In this document: positions 1-9,235 of the stretch, in pieces
Layout of the letters: the number at the start of each line of letters is the position of its first letter
How positions within the stretch are numbered: position 1 is the stretch's first letter
DNA from: Limnobaculum xujianqingii
GTDB lineage: Bacteria > Pseudomonadota > Gammaproteobacteria > Enterobacterales > Enterobacteriaceae
Assembly (NCBI RefSeq): GCF_013394855.1
Contig: NZ_JABMLK010000001.1
Location: 1,438,501-1,502,500, forward strand
Length of the DNA: 64,000 nt
Direction of reading: 5' to 3'
Notes under the pieces: generated by a model
Databases searched by the model: none
The model's input: the letters and a program-made list of their open reading frames with translations, nothing else
Told to the model about the DNA's origin: nothing
Translations under genes and position numbers: made by a program

Positions 1-509
1 ACTATATTCTGGCGATTAACAGCACTAATCTGCTTGGTATTCCTCTACCGTTGCTAGTCTTTTTAGCCGTGGTTGCTGTGATATGGGTGATTCTGGAGAA
101 ATCTGCATTTGGTCGCACCATCTATCTGATCGGTTCTAATGAACAGGCAACTCACTACTCTGGTATTAACACCCGCAAAACTATCGTTTGGGTATATATC
201 CTATCGTCCATACTCTGCGTGGTTGCTGCGCTGCTAATGATGTCCAAGCTCAACTCAGCCAAAGCATCGTATGGTGAATCCTACCTACTGGTTTCAATTC
301 TGGCAGCAGTATTAGGTGGAATAAACCCGGACGGTGGATTTGGTAAAGTGTTCGGCATGGTAATGGCGCTGATTTTATTACAAATGCTGGAAAGCGGACT
401 GAATATTCTGGGAGTAAGCAGCTACATTACTATGACGCTGTGGGGAGGACTATTACTGGCCTTCATCTTCCTGAAAGGTATTAACCTCTCCAGACTGTTT
501 GGGCGATAA
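1..509 (+). CDS. Sugar-type ABC transporter permease, C-terminal part
   Basis: This is the 3' end of a gene that begins before the window: the reading frame is open from base 3 with no convincing start or ribosome binding site. The visible 169 residues are very hydrophobic, with about five membrane segments, and read like the C-terminal half of a ribose/xylose/AI-2-type permease (the RbsC family, BPD_transp_2). The GSNEQATHYSGIN stretch resembles the cytoplasmic coupling loop of that family, and the G-G-I-N-P-D-G-G-F-G-K segment is a typical late loop. Such permeases form the inner-membrane channel and work with a periplasmic binding protein and an ATPase, both presumably upstream. The substrate cannot be told from this fragment. 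A strong hairpin follows the stop. Confidence 0.85.
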   Translation, partial: YILAINSTNLLGIPLPLLVFLAVVAVIWVILEKSAFGRTIYLIGSNEQATHYSGINTRKTIVWVYILSSILCVVAALLMMSKLNSAKASYGESYLLVSILAAVLGGINPDGGFGKVFGMVMALILLQMLESGLNILGVSSYITMTLWGGLLLAFIFLKGINLSRLFGR

Positions 510-533
510 GCCAATATCTCCGAAAAGCATACA

Positions 534-555
534 GCCCGGAATATGAATTCCGGGC
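534..555. terminator. Bidirectional terminator hairpin
   Basis: A perfect 9-bp stem (GCCCGGAAT / ATTCCGGGC) with an ATGA loop lies between the convergent permease and lipoprotein genes. Only a short AT-rich run follows on either side, so termination strength is inferred. Confidence 0.6.
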
Positions 556-582
556 CGTATTAAAATTGCAACTCAATACCAA

Positions 583-1146
583 CTATCTTTTGGCTCTTCT
601 CTTCTTACTCTTTCTATTTTTTTTAATATTTTTATTGTCAGCAACTTCAAGCTTCGTAAATACGGGTGAAGCATAACTCTCTACCGAGATACCATTCAAT
701 GAATAGCCACTCAGGTTGCATCCATCCCCTTTAACTACAGTGTCAGGCTGCTGTATCACCTTGGTTTTCATACCGTTTAATACAAAAACTTGCTGGTCTG
801 AAACCTTGATGGTGTACTTATCCCGGACATACAGTTTCCGACTATAGTCATACAGAGAAAAGTTATTTTCACCGGATTTAAAGCTGTAGGTATCAACGTG
901 TAAAGTAAACAGATCGATAATTTCTCCATCCCGTTCATGCTTTACCGCCACCTCTTTTAGTTCATCATAAGTAAAACCGGAGAAGGAAAAATCTATACCG
1001 CCCAGTGTTTCAACCTGCGCGCAATATTCCGCAAATTCAAGCTGTTGCTGTTCATAGCTGTTACTGCATCCGCCTGACAGAATGCCTGCGCCGATAAACA
1101 GCGGCAATAACCGGGAATAATTTTTCAGCACGCCAGCTTTACTCAT
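583..1146 (-). CDS. Putative lipoprotein with a basic C-terminal tail
   Basis: The 187-residue protein has a signal-like N-terminus ending in ILSGGC (Cys27), a slightly unorthodox lipobox, so it is probably an envelope lipoprotein. The middle is polar and beta-rich in appearance. The last 16 or so residues are almost all Lys, Arg and Asn (NIKKNRKSKKRRAKR), unusual for an exported protein and suggestive of binding to a polyanion. A GGAG ribosome site lies about 6 bases before the ATG. It follows yajQ on the same strand across a hairpin, so it is probably transcribed separately. I do not recognise the family and assign no function. Confidence 0.6.
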   Translation of the reverse strand: MSKAGVLKNYSRLLPLFIGAGILSGGCSNSYEQQQLEFAEYCAQVETLGGIDFSFSGFTYDELKEVAVKHERDGEIIDLFTLHVDTYSFKSGENNFSLYDYSRKLYVRDKYTIKVSDQQVFVLNGMKTKVIQQPDTVVKGDGCNLSGYSLNGISVESYASPVFTKLEVADNKNIKKNRKSKKRRAKR

Positions 1147-1167
1147 ACAAACTCCATTTCAATTAAA

Positions 1168-1193
1168 CCAGACAGCTCAACAGTGCTGTCTGG
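1168..1193 (-). terminator. Hairpin downstream of yajQ
   Basis: A 9-bp perfect stem (CCAGACAGC / GCTGTCTGG) lies between the yajQ stop and the next gene on the same strand. Read leftward it is followed by a short T-containing run, so it is a plausible weak terminator. Confidence 0.45.
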
Positions 1194-1209
1194 TATCTGA
1201 GTCATTCCC

Positions 1210-1701
1210 TTAATCGCGGAAGTTATTAAACTGGAATGGCTGTCCTAACTCAGCCCCTCTCACCAGCGCCATTGCGCCCTGTAAGTCATCGCGGGATTTG
1301 CCGGTAACACGGACCTGATCGCCCTGAATTTGAGCCTGAACTTTTAGTTTATTATCTTTAATCAGCTTTATAATTTTTTTAGCCACGTCAGTTTCAATAC
1401 CCTGCTTGAGTTTAACCTCTACGCTGTATGTTTTACCGCTGTGTACCATCTCCTCAGGGATTTCTAACGCCCCGGCATCAATACCGCGTTTAGCAAATTT
1501 ATCGCGCAGAATATCCAGCAATTGCTGAACCTGAAACTCAGACTCACTGGCAACCTTAACGCTTTCACTCTTCTCGTTTAACTCAAAACTGGCGGGTATA
1601 TTACGGAAATCCCAACGGTTGGTCAGCTCACGGCTGGCATTCTCCACCGCATTGCGGACTTCAGGCATATCAATTTCAGATACAATATCGAAAGATGGCA
1701 T
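1210..1701 (-). CDS. yajQ: YajQ family nucleotide-binding protein
   Basis: The 163-residue product matches the full YajQ family: it starts [22 protein letters not shown] and ends [11 protein letters not shown], at the usual length. The fold is two ferredoxin-like domains. Homologues bind nucleotides, and in Xanthomonas one is a cyclic-di-GMP effector that works with a transcription factor; the role in enterobacteria is not settled. An AAGGAAG ribosome site precedes the ATG. It diverges from yajL, which is also near yajQ in E. coli, although panE, found between them there, is absent here. Confidence 0.93.
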   Translation of the reverse strand: MPSFDIVSEIDMPEVRNAVENASRELTNRWDFRNIPASFELNEKSESVKVASESEFQVQQLLDILRDKFAKRGIDAGALEIPEEMVHSGKTYSVEVKLKQGIETDVAKKIIKLIKDNKLKVQAQIQGDQVRVTGKSRDDLQGAMALVRGAELGQPFQFNNFRD

Positions 1702-1820
1702 AACTTCTTCCTTTTTTATGATGGCTCTTTTAATAACAAATAATGTTATGCATGATAACGGTTATATTCACGCCTGCACAACCTGTCAGGTAGACAATCT
1801 TATTGATTAAGGAGTACTAA

Positions 1821-2408
1821 ATGGCACCTAGAGCACTGGTTTGCCTGGCTCACGGCACTGAAGAAACCGAAGCAGTTACCACTATTGACCTGCTGGTTCG
1901 CGGTGGAATCGAGGTTATCACCGCCAGTGTCGAAGGGGATGGCTGCCTGAATATTGTCTGTTCACGGGGAGTAAAATTAATTGCCGACCATGCATTAGTT
2001 GATGTCGCTGATGAGCATTATGATGCTGTGGTTCTTCCTGGCGGTGTAAAAGGTGCCGAATGCTTTCGGGATAGCCCTTTGTTAGTAGAAAGAGTTCGCC
2101 AGACTCACCTTAGCGGTAATATTGTTACTGCGATTTGCGCGGCGCCTGCCTTAGTACTGGAACACCATAAGCTGTTTCCTGTCGGAAATATGGCGGTTAA
2201 TCCGGGTTTTAAACATATGATTCCGGAGAATAAGTGGGTGGACAGACGGGTCAATTATGATGAGCGTGTCAATCTGGTCACCAGTCAGGGGCCTGGAACC
2301 TCAATCGATTTTGGTCTCAAATTAATTGAGCTATTAGTCAACCGGGATAAAGCTGCTGAAGTTGCCGGGCAACTTATCGTTGCTCCGGGAATATATGCCT
2401 ACCTTTAA
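1821..2408 (+). CDS. yajL: Protein deglycase/chaperone YajL (DJ-1/PfpI family)
   Basis: The 195-residue protein is a DJ-1/ThiJ/PfpI-superfamily member at E. coli YajL length. The reactive cysteine is Cys106 in the nucleophile elbow ICAAPAL, and the glutamate partner is in the HGTEETEAV segment near residue 15. YajL protects the cell from oxidative and carbonyl stress and has been described as a protein chaperone and covalent chaperone; the claimed deglycase activity is debated. An AAGGAG site sits 6-7 bases before the ATG. The gene stands alone, divergent from yajQ. Confidence 0.92.
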   Translation: MAPRALVCLAHGTEETEAVTTIDLLVRGGIEVITASVEGDGCLNIVCSRGVKLIADHALVDVADEHYDAVVLPGGVKGAECFRDSPLLVERVRQTHLSGNIVTAICAAPALVLEHHKLFPVGNMAVNPGFKHMIPENKWVDRRVNYDERVNLVTSQGPGTSIDFGLKLIELLVNRDKAAEVAGQLIVAPGIYAYL

Positions 2409-2416
2409 GCCATTTT

Positions 2417-2438
2417 TGCGGAGCACCTCTGCTCCGCA
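2417..2438 (+). terminator. Hairpin after yajL
   Basis: An 8-bp stem TGCGGAGC / GCTCCGCA with a 6-base loop starts 9 bases after the yajL stop. The following tract is only moderately T-rich. Confidence 0.5.
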
Positions 2439-2533
2439 CCCTACTCTTCTTTTGATTAAAACTTGAGATATTTCTTATCAGAGACAAATTTTAATTATTA
2501 AATATCTTTAGTCAGCATAAAGAATATATTTCC

Positions 2534-2550
2534 TGCACTTTACTTGTGCA
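2534..2550. promoter_or_regulatory. Palindrome TGCAC-N7-GTGCA, copy 1
   Basis: A perfect inverted repeat of two 5-bp arms with a 7-base spacer lies about 10 bases upstream of a perfect TATAAT (2560-2565), where a -35 element would be. A third TGCAC arm follows at 2555-2559. The geometry suggests an operator for a dimeric repressor or activator. Its regulator is unknown. Confidence 0.4.
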
Positions 2551-2749
2551 TTCTTGCACTATAATAAACCAAAGCGAATAAAGAAGAATAAAAGCAATTA
2601 GTGCATTTATTAAATTAATAATAAAAAGCTCGCCACCTGATGGATAAATATTAATGATTAAAAACGTTATTTTTATTATTCAAAGAGTAATTAACGTTCA
2701 ACTTTCAAGCCAGATTAATTTTATAGTATTAGTATCACCCTCTCTTACC

Positions 2750-2766
2750 TGCACTAACATCGTGCA
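2750..2766. promoter_or_regulatory. Palindrome TGCAC-N7-GTGCA, copy 2
   Basis: This has the same arms and the same 7-base spacer as the copy at 2534-2550, and both begin CCTGCACT. The spacer sequences differ, which favours a binding site over a recent duplication. It lies about 340 bases before the porin start. Confidence 0.4.
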
Positions 2767-3107
2767 AATCAGTTGATATATAACATATAATTTATGTGGT
2801 CTATAAGTTTTTTTAATATTAGTTATCTGAAAATTAAATTTATTCACAATAGTTATTGTGAGGTAATCTTACGCTTTGTACTTTTAATACTTAAATAAAT
2901 TTATTTAAATAAATCATAAAAATACCCTCATGTAATTTCACCCATAAGTTTTATTAATGATATCCGGAAAAATTTATATTTATTCTTTATCCTTTATTTA
3001 CATTTTATTAATAACCCTATTTTTATTTAATTACTAAGCTCAAACGGCAAGTGGCAAAATTTAATCTCACTCCTTATTTTTATCGTTATCACCACAGGCC
3101 ATAACAT

Positions 3108-4247
3108 ATGAAAAAAGTAATAGCAGTGCTCATCTCAACCATTGTTGCTGCCAGTGCAGCTCATGGGGCCGAAATCTATAACAAGGATGGAAACAAACTT
3201 AACCTGTATGGAAAGATAGATGGTTTACATTATTTCTCATCAGACAGCAGTCAGGATGGCGATGCGACCTACACTCGTTTTGGTATTAAAGGTGAAACTC
3301 AGGTCAATGAAGATGTAGTTGGCTTTGGACAGTGGGAGTACAACGTTCTTGCCAGTAACACCGAAGGTAGCAGCAACCAAAGCTTCACCCGTCTGGCTTA
3401 TGCTGGAATAAAGCATCGTACCGTTGGCTCGCTGGACTATGGTCGTAACTACGGCATTTTATACGATGTTGAAGGCTGGACCGACGTACTGCCAGAATTT
3501 GGTGGTGACAGTTACACCGGGGCAGATAACTATATGGTAAGTCGTGCTAATGGTGTAGCAACTTACCGTAACACTGACCTGTTTGGCCAGGTTGAAGGTT
3601 TAAACTTTGCCGTTCAGTATCAGGGTAAAAATGACGGACAGAATTGTGAAGAATCTGGTGGCACCTCGGTATGTGAAAATTTGAGCCGTAACCCTCATGA
3701 TGTCCAGCATCAAAACGGCGACGGTTGGGGAATCTCCTCTACTTACGATATTGGAGAAGGTATTAGTTTAGGTGCCGCTTACAGCTCATCTAACCGTACC
3801 GGAGAACAAAAAAACACAGGCGGTAATATTGCCGGAGGCGACAATGCCCAAGCCTGGACCACTGGTCTGCGTTATAGCGCGAATAACGTTTATCTGGCCG
3901 CCATGTACTCAGAAACCAATAACATGACCCCCTATGGTGGCGATGGTATCGCTAACAAGACTCAAAACTACGAAATAGTCGCTCAATACCAGTTTGAGTT
4001 TGGCTTAGCCCCTTCGCTTGCCTATCTGCAATCCAAGGGCAAAGACTTAAACACCAACAATGGTCAGTACAATAGCAACCAGGATCTGGTGAAATATGCT
4101 GATGTTGGCGTAACCCAATACTTCAACAAAAACTTCTCAGCCTATGTTGACTACAAAATTAACCTGTTAGACGACAACAGTTTCTACAAGGATAACGGTA
4201 TCTCTACCGATAATATCGTAGCGACCGGTTTGGTGTATCAGTTCTGA
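3108..4247 (+). CDS. Outer-membrane trimeric porin (OmpC/OmpF type)
   Basis: The 379-residue protein has a Sec signal peptide cleaved after about AAHG-A (residue 21), alternating amphipathic strands throughout and a C-terminal phenylalanine (VYQF) required for BAM assembly. The mature start [19 protein letters not shown] and the constriction-loop motif PEFGGD (residues 129-134) place it in the general porin family that passively admits small hydrophilic solutes. Residues 180 and 189 are cysteines in an extracellular-type loop, unusual for these porins and possibly a disulfide. I cannot say whether it is the OmpC, OmpF or PhoE orthologue. A rho-independent hairpin follows the stop. Confidence 0.93.
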   Translation: MKKVIAVLISTIVAASAAHGAEIYNKDGNKLNLYGKIDGLHYFSSDSSQDGDATYTRFGIKGETQVNEDVVGFGQWEYNVLASNTEGSSNQSFTRLAYAGIKHRTVGSLDYGRNYGILYDVEGWTDVLPEFGGDSYTGADNYMVSRANGVATYRNTDLFGQVEGLNFAVQYQGKNDGQNCEESGGTSVCENLSRNPHDVQHQNGDGWGISSTYDIGEGISLGAAYSSSNRTGEQKNTGGNIAGGDNAQAWTTGLRYSANNVYLAAMYSETNNMTPYGGDGIANKTQNYEIVAQYQFEFGLAPSLAYLQSKGKDLNTNNGQYNSNQDLVKYADVGVTQYFNKNFSAYVDYKINLLDDNSFYKDNGISTDNIVATGLVYQF

Positions 4248-4269
4248 TATTGTTTATTTTATATAGCAA

Positions 4270-4291
4270 AAAGGCCCGATTGTGGGCCTTT
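4270..4291 (+). terminator. Porin terminator
   Basis: The hairpin AAAGGCCC / GGGCCTTT lies about 25 bases after the porin stop. It precedes the family A repeat. Confidence 0.7.
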
Positions 4292-4327
4292 AGGACTGCT
4301 GGGAAACCGGATAAATCAGCACCTGCA

Positions 4328-4481
4328 AATATTCCGACCGTAAAAACAATGTGCTTATATCGGCACTAGTAACGGTCGGTAAACCATTTGCACTCAACTA
4401 CGGAGTGCGTTGGGCCTGGCCGGGTTAGGGGCGCTTCGTTGGCTTACGCCAAGTCGACCCCAACACCCGTCCCTCCCAACG
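4328..4481. repeat. Structured intergenic repeat, family A copy 1
   Basis: Two linked structured parts lie between the convergent porin and thiI genes. The first is a hairpin with arms CCGACCGT (4334-4341) and ACGGTCGG (4372-4379). The second is a nested structure: outer arms CGTTGGG (4408-4414) and CCCAACG (4475-4481), then CGGGT (4421-4425) with ACCCG (4465-4469), GGGG (4428-4431) with CCCC (4458-4461), and an apical hairpin TTGGC-TTAC-GCCAA at 4439-4452. The stretch 4428-4464 is nearly identical to 11344-11380, while the enclosing stems differ by compensatory changes. It carries no plausible gene. Confidence 0.7.
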
Positions 4482-4592
4482 ATTAGCTATCTTAAGATAC
4501 GAAACCAAACTGCCAAACGTTGTCATAAATAAATATTCCAGTCGTAAAGGCATCGTGTAATCTAAAGGAAAATATCTAACCAATATATTCGC

Positions 4593-6047
4593 TTATGCTG
4601 TCTTGCGATAAACCTTCACATTACTGTATCCCTGCTCCTGCAAATACAACGCCTGCAGGCGACTCATCACACCACGGTCGCAATACAATAAATAGGTTTT
4701 CGATTTATCCAGCTCGCTAAATGCCGTGCCCAACTTGTAGAACGGAATATGTTTTACACTAACTTCCGTGAGTTTCAGCGGGCTGGTTTCATGTTCATCA
4801 GATGAGCGAATATCAATGATCACATCATTGCTGCCAAAAGCCGCCACTGTTTCTACTTCGGTGATTTGCTGTTGGGTTTGCTCCGCGATCTGACGAATAT
4901 CAATATTTACCGCCTGCTCAACGACTTTATCCAGAATACCAAAGTCAAAGTTCGCTTCTTCAGCCTCAATTTTAGCCTTCACCGCTTTCACCGTTGGGCT
5001 TTTTGAGATCACACCACAGAACTCTGGCATGGTTTTGGCAAAATCTTCAGTGCCGATCTGACGAGCCATATTGATAATGTGCTCTTTATCATGGGAGATC
5101 AGCGGACGCAGAATCAGGGTATCAGAGGCATTATCAATTAAACGCAGATTGGTTAAGGTTTGGCTGGAAACCTGTCCCAATGCTTCACCGGTTACAATGG
5201 CCTGAACACCATAGCGCTCAGCAATAGCTGAAGAAGCTCTGACCATCATACGTTTAAGCACGACACCCATTTGACCATCGTCCACCTTTTCCAAAATTTC
5301 GCCCACCACTGGAGCAAAATCGACAGAGATAAAGCGAACCTTATGAGAGCTACCGAACCGACTCCAGATATAGTGAGCTACCTGCTTAACACCAATTTCA
5401 TGAGTTGCACCACCCAGATTGAAGAAGCAGTAGTGAACCCGGCAACCACGACGTATCAACATATAGCTGGAAACACCAGAGTCAAAGCCACCGGAAATCA
5501 GTGACATCACATCTTCCTGAGTCCCAATCGGGAAACCACCTAATCCTTCGTAGCGGGCCTGAACCATAATCAGGCGATCGTCTTCGATCTCTAAACGTAC
5601 GGTTACGTCCGGATTGGTCAGATTCACTTTAGCCGACTCAATATGTTGGTTTAGTCCACCACCAACATAGCGCTCCACATCCTGCGAGTTAAAATCCTGC
5701 TTGCCACGGCGCTTAACTCGCACACAGAAGGTTTTACCTTCCAGCTGTTCACGATAGTTAGCCAGCGTCTGTTCAAAGATATTATGCATATCGGTATAAG
5801 GGGTTTCATCCACTTCAAGAATGTGGTGAATACCGGGGATTCGCGTCAGTGCATCCCGAATAATCGGGCCATTAGCCGGATCTTTGGTTCTGACTTCCAG
5901 AAAGTCCCAATGGCGGACCACCGCACACTCCTCAATACGCTGCCTTAAAACGTTACGCACGTTTCCGGTCAGAATTTTGATGAAGCGCATACGCACAGAT
6001 TGGCTTTTGATAGTAATTTCAGGGAACAGCTTAATGATAAACTTCAT
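4593..6047 (-). CDS. thiI: tRNA 4-thiouridine synthase / thiamine sulfurtransferase ThiI
   Basis: The 484-residue protein has the full gamma-proteobacterial ThiI layout: N-terminal ferredoxin-like and THUMP RNA-binding domains (about 1-165), a PP-loop ATPase with SGGFDS at 185-190, and a C-terminal rhodanese domain with the persulfide cysteine at 456 in [11 protein letters not shown]. It adenylates U8 of tRNA and transfers sulfur from IscS to make s4U, and it feeds sulfur to ThiS for thiazole synthesis. The partner cysteine is in MPEFCGV. It converges with the porin and follows selO on the same strand. Confidence 0.97.
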   Translation of the reverse strand: MKFIIKLFPEITIKSQSVRMRFIKILTGNVRNVLRQRIEECAVVRHWDFLEVRTKDPANGPIIRDALTRIPGIHHILEVDETPYTDMHNIFEQTLANYREQLEGKTFCVRVKRRGKQDFNSQDVERYVGGGLNQHIESAKVNLTNPDVTVRLEIEDDRLIMVQARYEGLGGFPIGTQEDVMSLISGGFDSGVSSYMLIRRGCRVHYCFFNLGGATHEIGVKQVAHYIWSRFGSSHKVRFISVDFAPVVGEILEKVDDGQMGVVLKRMMVRASSAIAERYGVQAIVTGEALGQVSSQTLTNLRLIDNASDTLILRPLISHDKEHIINMARQIGTEDFAKTMPEFCGVISKSPTVKAVKAKIEAEEANFDFGILDKVVEQAVNIDIRQIAEQTQQQITEVETVAAFGSNDVIIDIRSSDEHETSPLKLTEVSVKHIPFYKLGTAFSELDKSKTYLLYCDRGVMSRLQALYLQEQGYSNVKVYRKTA

Positions 6048-6185
6048 GATAGTTGCGAGTACTTACGTCGTTAAATCGAATGAAAAGGATGATAGATTTC
6101 TGGGCGTGGAGTATACACCCGGAAAGGCAATCGGCGCACTAAACAATCTGCGCCGACAGAATATTTCATTGATTCGGATCTGAAA

Positions 6186-7661
6186 TTAGCTGGAGCAGGA
6201 GATTTCCAGTCGTTTTCCCCAATCCGGAGGTAACTCAGCTAAATCGTTAAATTCAGAGGCATCCGTATAAGGATTCATTAAGCCCTGATGAATATGAGCC
6301 AGTACGCTGACATCCCCTTTCTCAGCAGCTTCAATCGCTTTTTGTGCCAGATAATTGCGTAATATGCGTTGTGGGTTAGCCGTTTTCATCACCTGCTGAC
6401 GCTGAGCATCATCTACCTGTTCTTGCTGTAAACGCTTACGCCATGCCTGATACCAGTTGTCAAAGCTCTGGCGATCAATAAATTCATCACGTAAAGCAAT
6501 GGCAGGACTCCCTTGCTCAACATCACTTAGCAAGCGGAAGGTATGAGTGTAATCACGCTTCTCTTTTGCCATCATGTCTAACAGCTGATTCAATAAATCA
6601 TTATCCTGCGGATCCTGAGTGAAAAAGCCCAGTTTAGTTCTCATCAGTCGACCATAGGCGGCCATCAACGCTGGTTCATACGCAGCTAAACCAGCCTGTA
6701 ACTGCTCCATGGTCATCAGACCAGACAACGCATTAGCCAATCGATGTAAATTCCAGTAGGCCACCGCAGGTTGATTACTAAAGGCATAGCGCCCCTGATA
6801 ATCACTATGATTACAAATATATTCGGGGGAGTAATCATCCAGAAAACCATAGGGACCAAAATCGATAGTAATACCTAAAATCGACATATTGTCAGTGTTC
6901 ATTACCCCATGAGCAAAGCCAACTGACTGCCAGAGCGCAATCATTTCCGCCGTTCGCTCAACAATATCTTTAAACCAAAGAAAATAGCGTTCTGACTGTT
7001 CCTGCCATTGAGGCCAATGGTGTCGAATAGCATAATCTGCGAGTTGCTGAACCTGCTCCTGCTGATTACGGTGATAAAAATGCTCGAAATGACCAAAGCG
7101 AATATGGCTCTCAGCTATCCGCATTAACATTGCGCCCTGTTCGGGCTGCTCACGAAACACTGGCTGTTGGCTGGTCACAATGGATAGTGCCCGGGTAGTA
7201 GGAATACCTAAACAATGGAGCGCTTCAGAGGCTAAAAACTCCCTGATTACCGACCGTAAGACTGCCCTACCGTCCCCCATACGGGAATATGGCGTCAGAC
7301 CGGCACCTTTCAGATGCCAGTCCATCTTTTTTCCGCTGTCGGTTAGTTGCTCGCCCAATAAAATTCCACGACCATCACCCAATTGCCCGGCCCAAACGCC
7401 AAACTGATGGCCGCTATATACCTGAGCCAGCGGTTTCATTCCCGGCAGTAATTTCTCCCCTGACCAGATTTTCTGGTTGTCGCCGGAAAACAGTGAATCC
7501 TCCAACCCCAGCTCTTTTGCCAATGGTTGGCTGTGGTACAACAACCGGGCCTGGCTCAACGGTGTTGGAGCCAATTCAGTATAAAACCCGGGGAGTTCAT
7601 CATAATAGGTGTGAATAAACTTTGGCATAGTTGACATAGTTGGCGCTGGTATCGACATCAA
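6186..7661 (-). CDS. selO: Protein adenylyltransferase SelO (YdiU)
   Basis: The sequence aligns along its length with E. coli YdiU, including [28 protein letters not shown], the pseudokinase segment [13 protein letters not shown] and the C-terminal CSS. SelO enzymes are pseudokinases that bind ATP in a flipped orientation and transfer AMP to Ser, Thr or Tyr of proteins in redox homeostasis. Eukaryotic SelO has selenocysteine where this ends in Cys-Ser-Ser. Several in-frame ATGs crowd the N-terminus; the one at 7628 ([12 protein letters not shown]) gives the usual 480-residue length and may be the true start. Confidence 0.93.
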   Translation of the reverse strand: MMSIPAPTMSTMPKFIHTYYDELPGFYTELAPTPLSQARLLYHSQPLAKELGLEDSLFSGDNQKIWSGEKLLPGMKPLAQVYSGHQFGVWAGQLGDGRGILLGEQLTDSGKKMDWHLKGAGLTPYSRMGDGRAVLRSVIREFLASEALHCLGIPTTRALSIVTSQQPVFREQPEQGAMLMRIAESHIRFGHFEHFYHRNQQEQVQQLADYAIRHHWPQWQEQSERYFLWFKDIVERTAEMIALWQSVGFAHGVMNTDNMSILGITIDFGPYGFLDDYSPEYICNHSDYQGRYAFSNQPAVAYWNLHRLANALSGLMTMEQLQAGLAAYEPALMAAYGRLMRTKLGFFTQDPQDNDLLNQLLDMMAKEKRDYTHTFRLLSDVEQGSPAIALRDEFIDRQSFDNWYQAWRKRLQQEQVDDAQRQQVMKTANPQRILRNYLAQKAIEAAEKGDVSVLAHIHQGLMNPYTDASEFNDLAELPPDWGKRLEISCSS

Positions 7662-8043
7662 TTGAGATAAAACCAGTGTAGTGCGCAGGTGACAGAATTA
7701 ACACCAACCAAATGTAGGGAGATTATCGCTTTCTGTTGAGTTTCTCTTTCCAGCCCCTGCCACTCGGCCCTCACTCCTTATGAGTAAAATCTTGATAATA
7801 TGTACCACTGCACAATTTCATGGTTAATTATCATTTTTATGAGTCATTTAATGGTAAACTCCACCCCATAACTTAGGTATTATTTAACCATAGCCGACAA
7901 AATAATCAGCATCGTTGGTATGAGCGGTGTATTATCTGCGCAATGCCCTGCATCCTTGCTGAGTTTGCGCTGGTTGATGCTTTCAGAATCCGCTAATGCG
8001 GTTATTTATTAAAGATAACATTTAATCGAAGCCACTATTAGAT
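7662..8043. other. Intergenic region carrying selO and xseB promoters
   Basis: These 380 bases between divergent selO and xseB hold no credible gene. The right half is AT-rich and presumably carries the xseB-ispA-dxs promoter. I see no recognisable operator or riboswitch. Confidence 0.5.
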
Positions 8044-8295
8044 ATGCCAAAAATGCCGAAAAAAACGCCTCAACCAGCCAGTTTTGAAACTGCATTAGGT
8101 GAGCTGGAACAAATTGTGAATCGTCTGGAAAGTGGTGACCTACCACTGGAAGAAGCATTAAACGAGTTTGAGCGCGGTATTCAGCTGGCGCGTCAGGGTC
8201 AACAGCAATTGCAACAGGCTGAACAACGAGTTCAGATCCTGTTAAACAGCGAGCCTGAGGCCCCGTTGTCTCCTTTTGATCAGGATGAAGCCTGA
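8044..8295 (+). CDS. xseB: Exonuclease VII small subunit
   Basis: This is an 83-residue helical protein with the XseB signature [33 protein letters not shown]. Several XseB copies bind one XseA to form exonuclease VII, which degrades single-stranded DNA from both ends; xseA is not in the window. It is the first gene of the isoprenoid operon and its stop overlaps the ispA start (TGATG), pointing to translational coupling. A start at the second Met (8053) is also possible. Confidence 0.95.
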   Translation: MPKMPKKTPQPASFETALGELEQIVNRLESGDLPLEEALNEFERGIQLARQGQQQLQQAEQRVQILLNSEPEAPLSPFDQDEA

Positions 8296-9197
8296 TGTCA
8301 TCGTTTACCCAGCTTCAATCTGAACATCGCCAGCGTGTCGATCGGGCGCTGGAGCATTATCTTTCTGCCTTACCGTTCAATCAGGCCCCGCTGGTAGAAG
8401 CCATGCGATATGGTGCCCTACTGGGTGGAAAACGTCTGCGCCCATTTTTAGTCTATGCTACCGGTGAAATGCTTGGCTTAAGTGCTCAAAATATGGATGC
8501 TCCTGCTGCAGCCATCGAGTGTATCCATGCTTACTCACTGATTCATGATGACTTGCCTGCGATGGATGATGACGATTTACGTCGCGGTCAGCCAACTTGC
8601 CATATTAAATTTGGTGAAGCACACGCTATTCTGGCGGGAGATGCGTTACAGACTCTGGCATTTTCTATCCTGAGCGATGCACCAATGCCCGAAGTGCAAA
8701 CCACCTCTCGTCTGGCCATGATTAGTGAACTGGCCTGTGCCAGTGGCGCCGCTGGTATGTGCGCCGGACAAGCATTGGACCTGGAAGCTGAAAAGAAAAA
8801 AACTAATTTAGAAGAACTGGAACGTATTCACCGCCATAAAACTGGTGCCTTGATTCGTTCTGCTATACGCCTTGCAGCACTGGCTGCCGGTGAGCGCGGT
8901 AGAGCTATCCTGCCAATTCTGGACCGTTATGCTAATGCCATTGGTTTAGCCTTTCAGGTACAGGACGATATTCTCGATGTAGTTGGTGCTACCGAGAAAA
9001 CCGGCAAGCGTCAGGGGTCCGATTTACAACACGAAAAGAGCACTTACCCTGCCCTGCTAGGAATTGAAGGCGCACAGGCAAAAGCGTTGGACTTGTACCG
9101 GGAAGCAATGGATGCACTATCGGAATTAGCATCACAGTCTTATAATACGGCTTCGCTGGAAGCACTGGCCGGTTTTGTTATTGAACGCGATAACTAA
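8295..9197 (+). CDS. ispA: Farnesyl diphosphate synthase
   Basis: The 300-residue trans-prenyltransferase carries both aspartate-rich Mg-diphosphate motifs, DDLPAMD at 85-91 and QVQDDILD near 222-229, plus the GGKRLRP substrate motif near 44-50. It condenses dimethylallyl or geranyl diphosphate with isopentenyl diphosphate to make farnesyl diphosphate for undecaprenyl phosphate, quinones and haem O. It overlaps xseB by one base and is followed 38 bases later by dxs, the first enzyme of the same pathway. Confidence 0.97.
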   Translation: MSSFTQLQSEHRQRVDRALEHYLSALPFNQAPLVEAMRYGALLGGKRLRPFLVYATGEMLGLSAQNMDAPAAAIECIHAYSLIHDDLPAMDDDDLRRGQPTCHIKFGEAHAILAGDALQTLAFSILSDAPMPEVQTTSRLAMISELACASGAAGMCAGQALDLEAEKKKTNLEELERIHRHKTGALIRSAIRLAALAAGERGRAILPILDRYANAIGLAFQVQDDILDVVGATEKTGKRQGSDLQHEKSTYPALLGIEGAQAKALDLYREAMDALSELASQSYNTASLEALAGFVIERDN

Positions 9198-9235
9198 ACT
9201 GCACATTTAAGCAAATAATTTTAGACGAGTTTTGG

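Larger units (their letters stand above)
2409..3107. other. AT-rich porin leader region, no gene
   Basis: About 700 bases without a credible gene separate yajL from the porin. The stretch is very AT-rich, typical of porin regulatory regions and of H-NS targets. It holds the yajL hairpin, two copies of a TGCAC-N7-GTGCA palindrome and a perfect TATAAT at 2560-2565. I cannot place the porin start site or OmpR sites with confidence. Confidence 0.6.

Noticed and set aside
1619..1810. 63-codon frame upstream of yajL
   Set aside because: It starts inside yajQ on the opposite strand and has no ribosome site.
4409..4480. Family A as an integron attC site (GTT and AAC ends)
   Set aside because: The ends are GTT...AAC, the opposite orientation to the RYYYAAC...GTTRRRY pattern of attC, and there is no integrase or cassette array.
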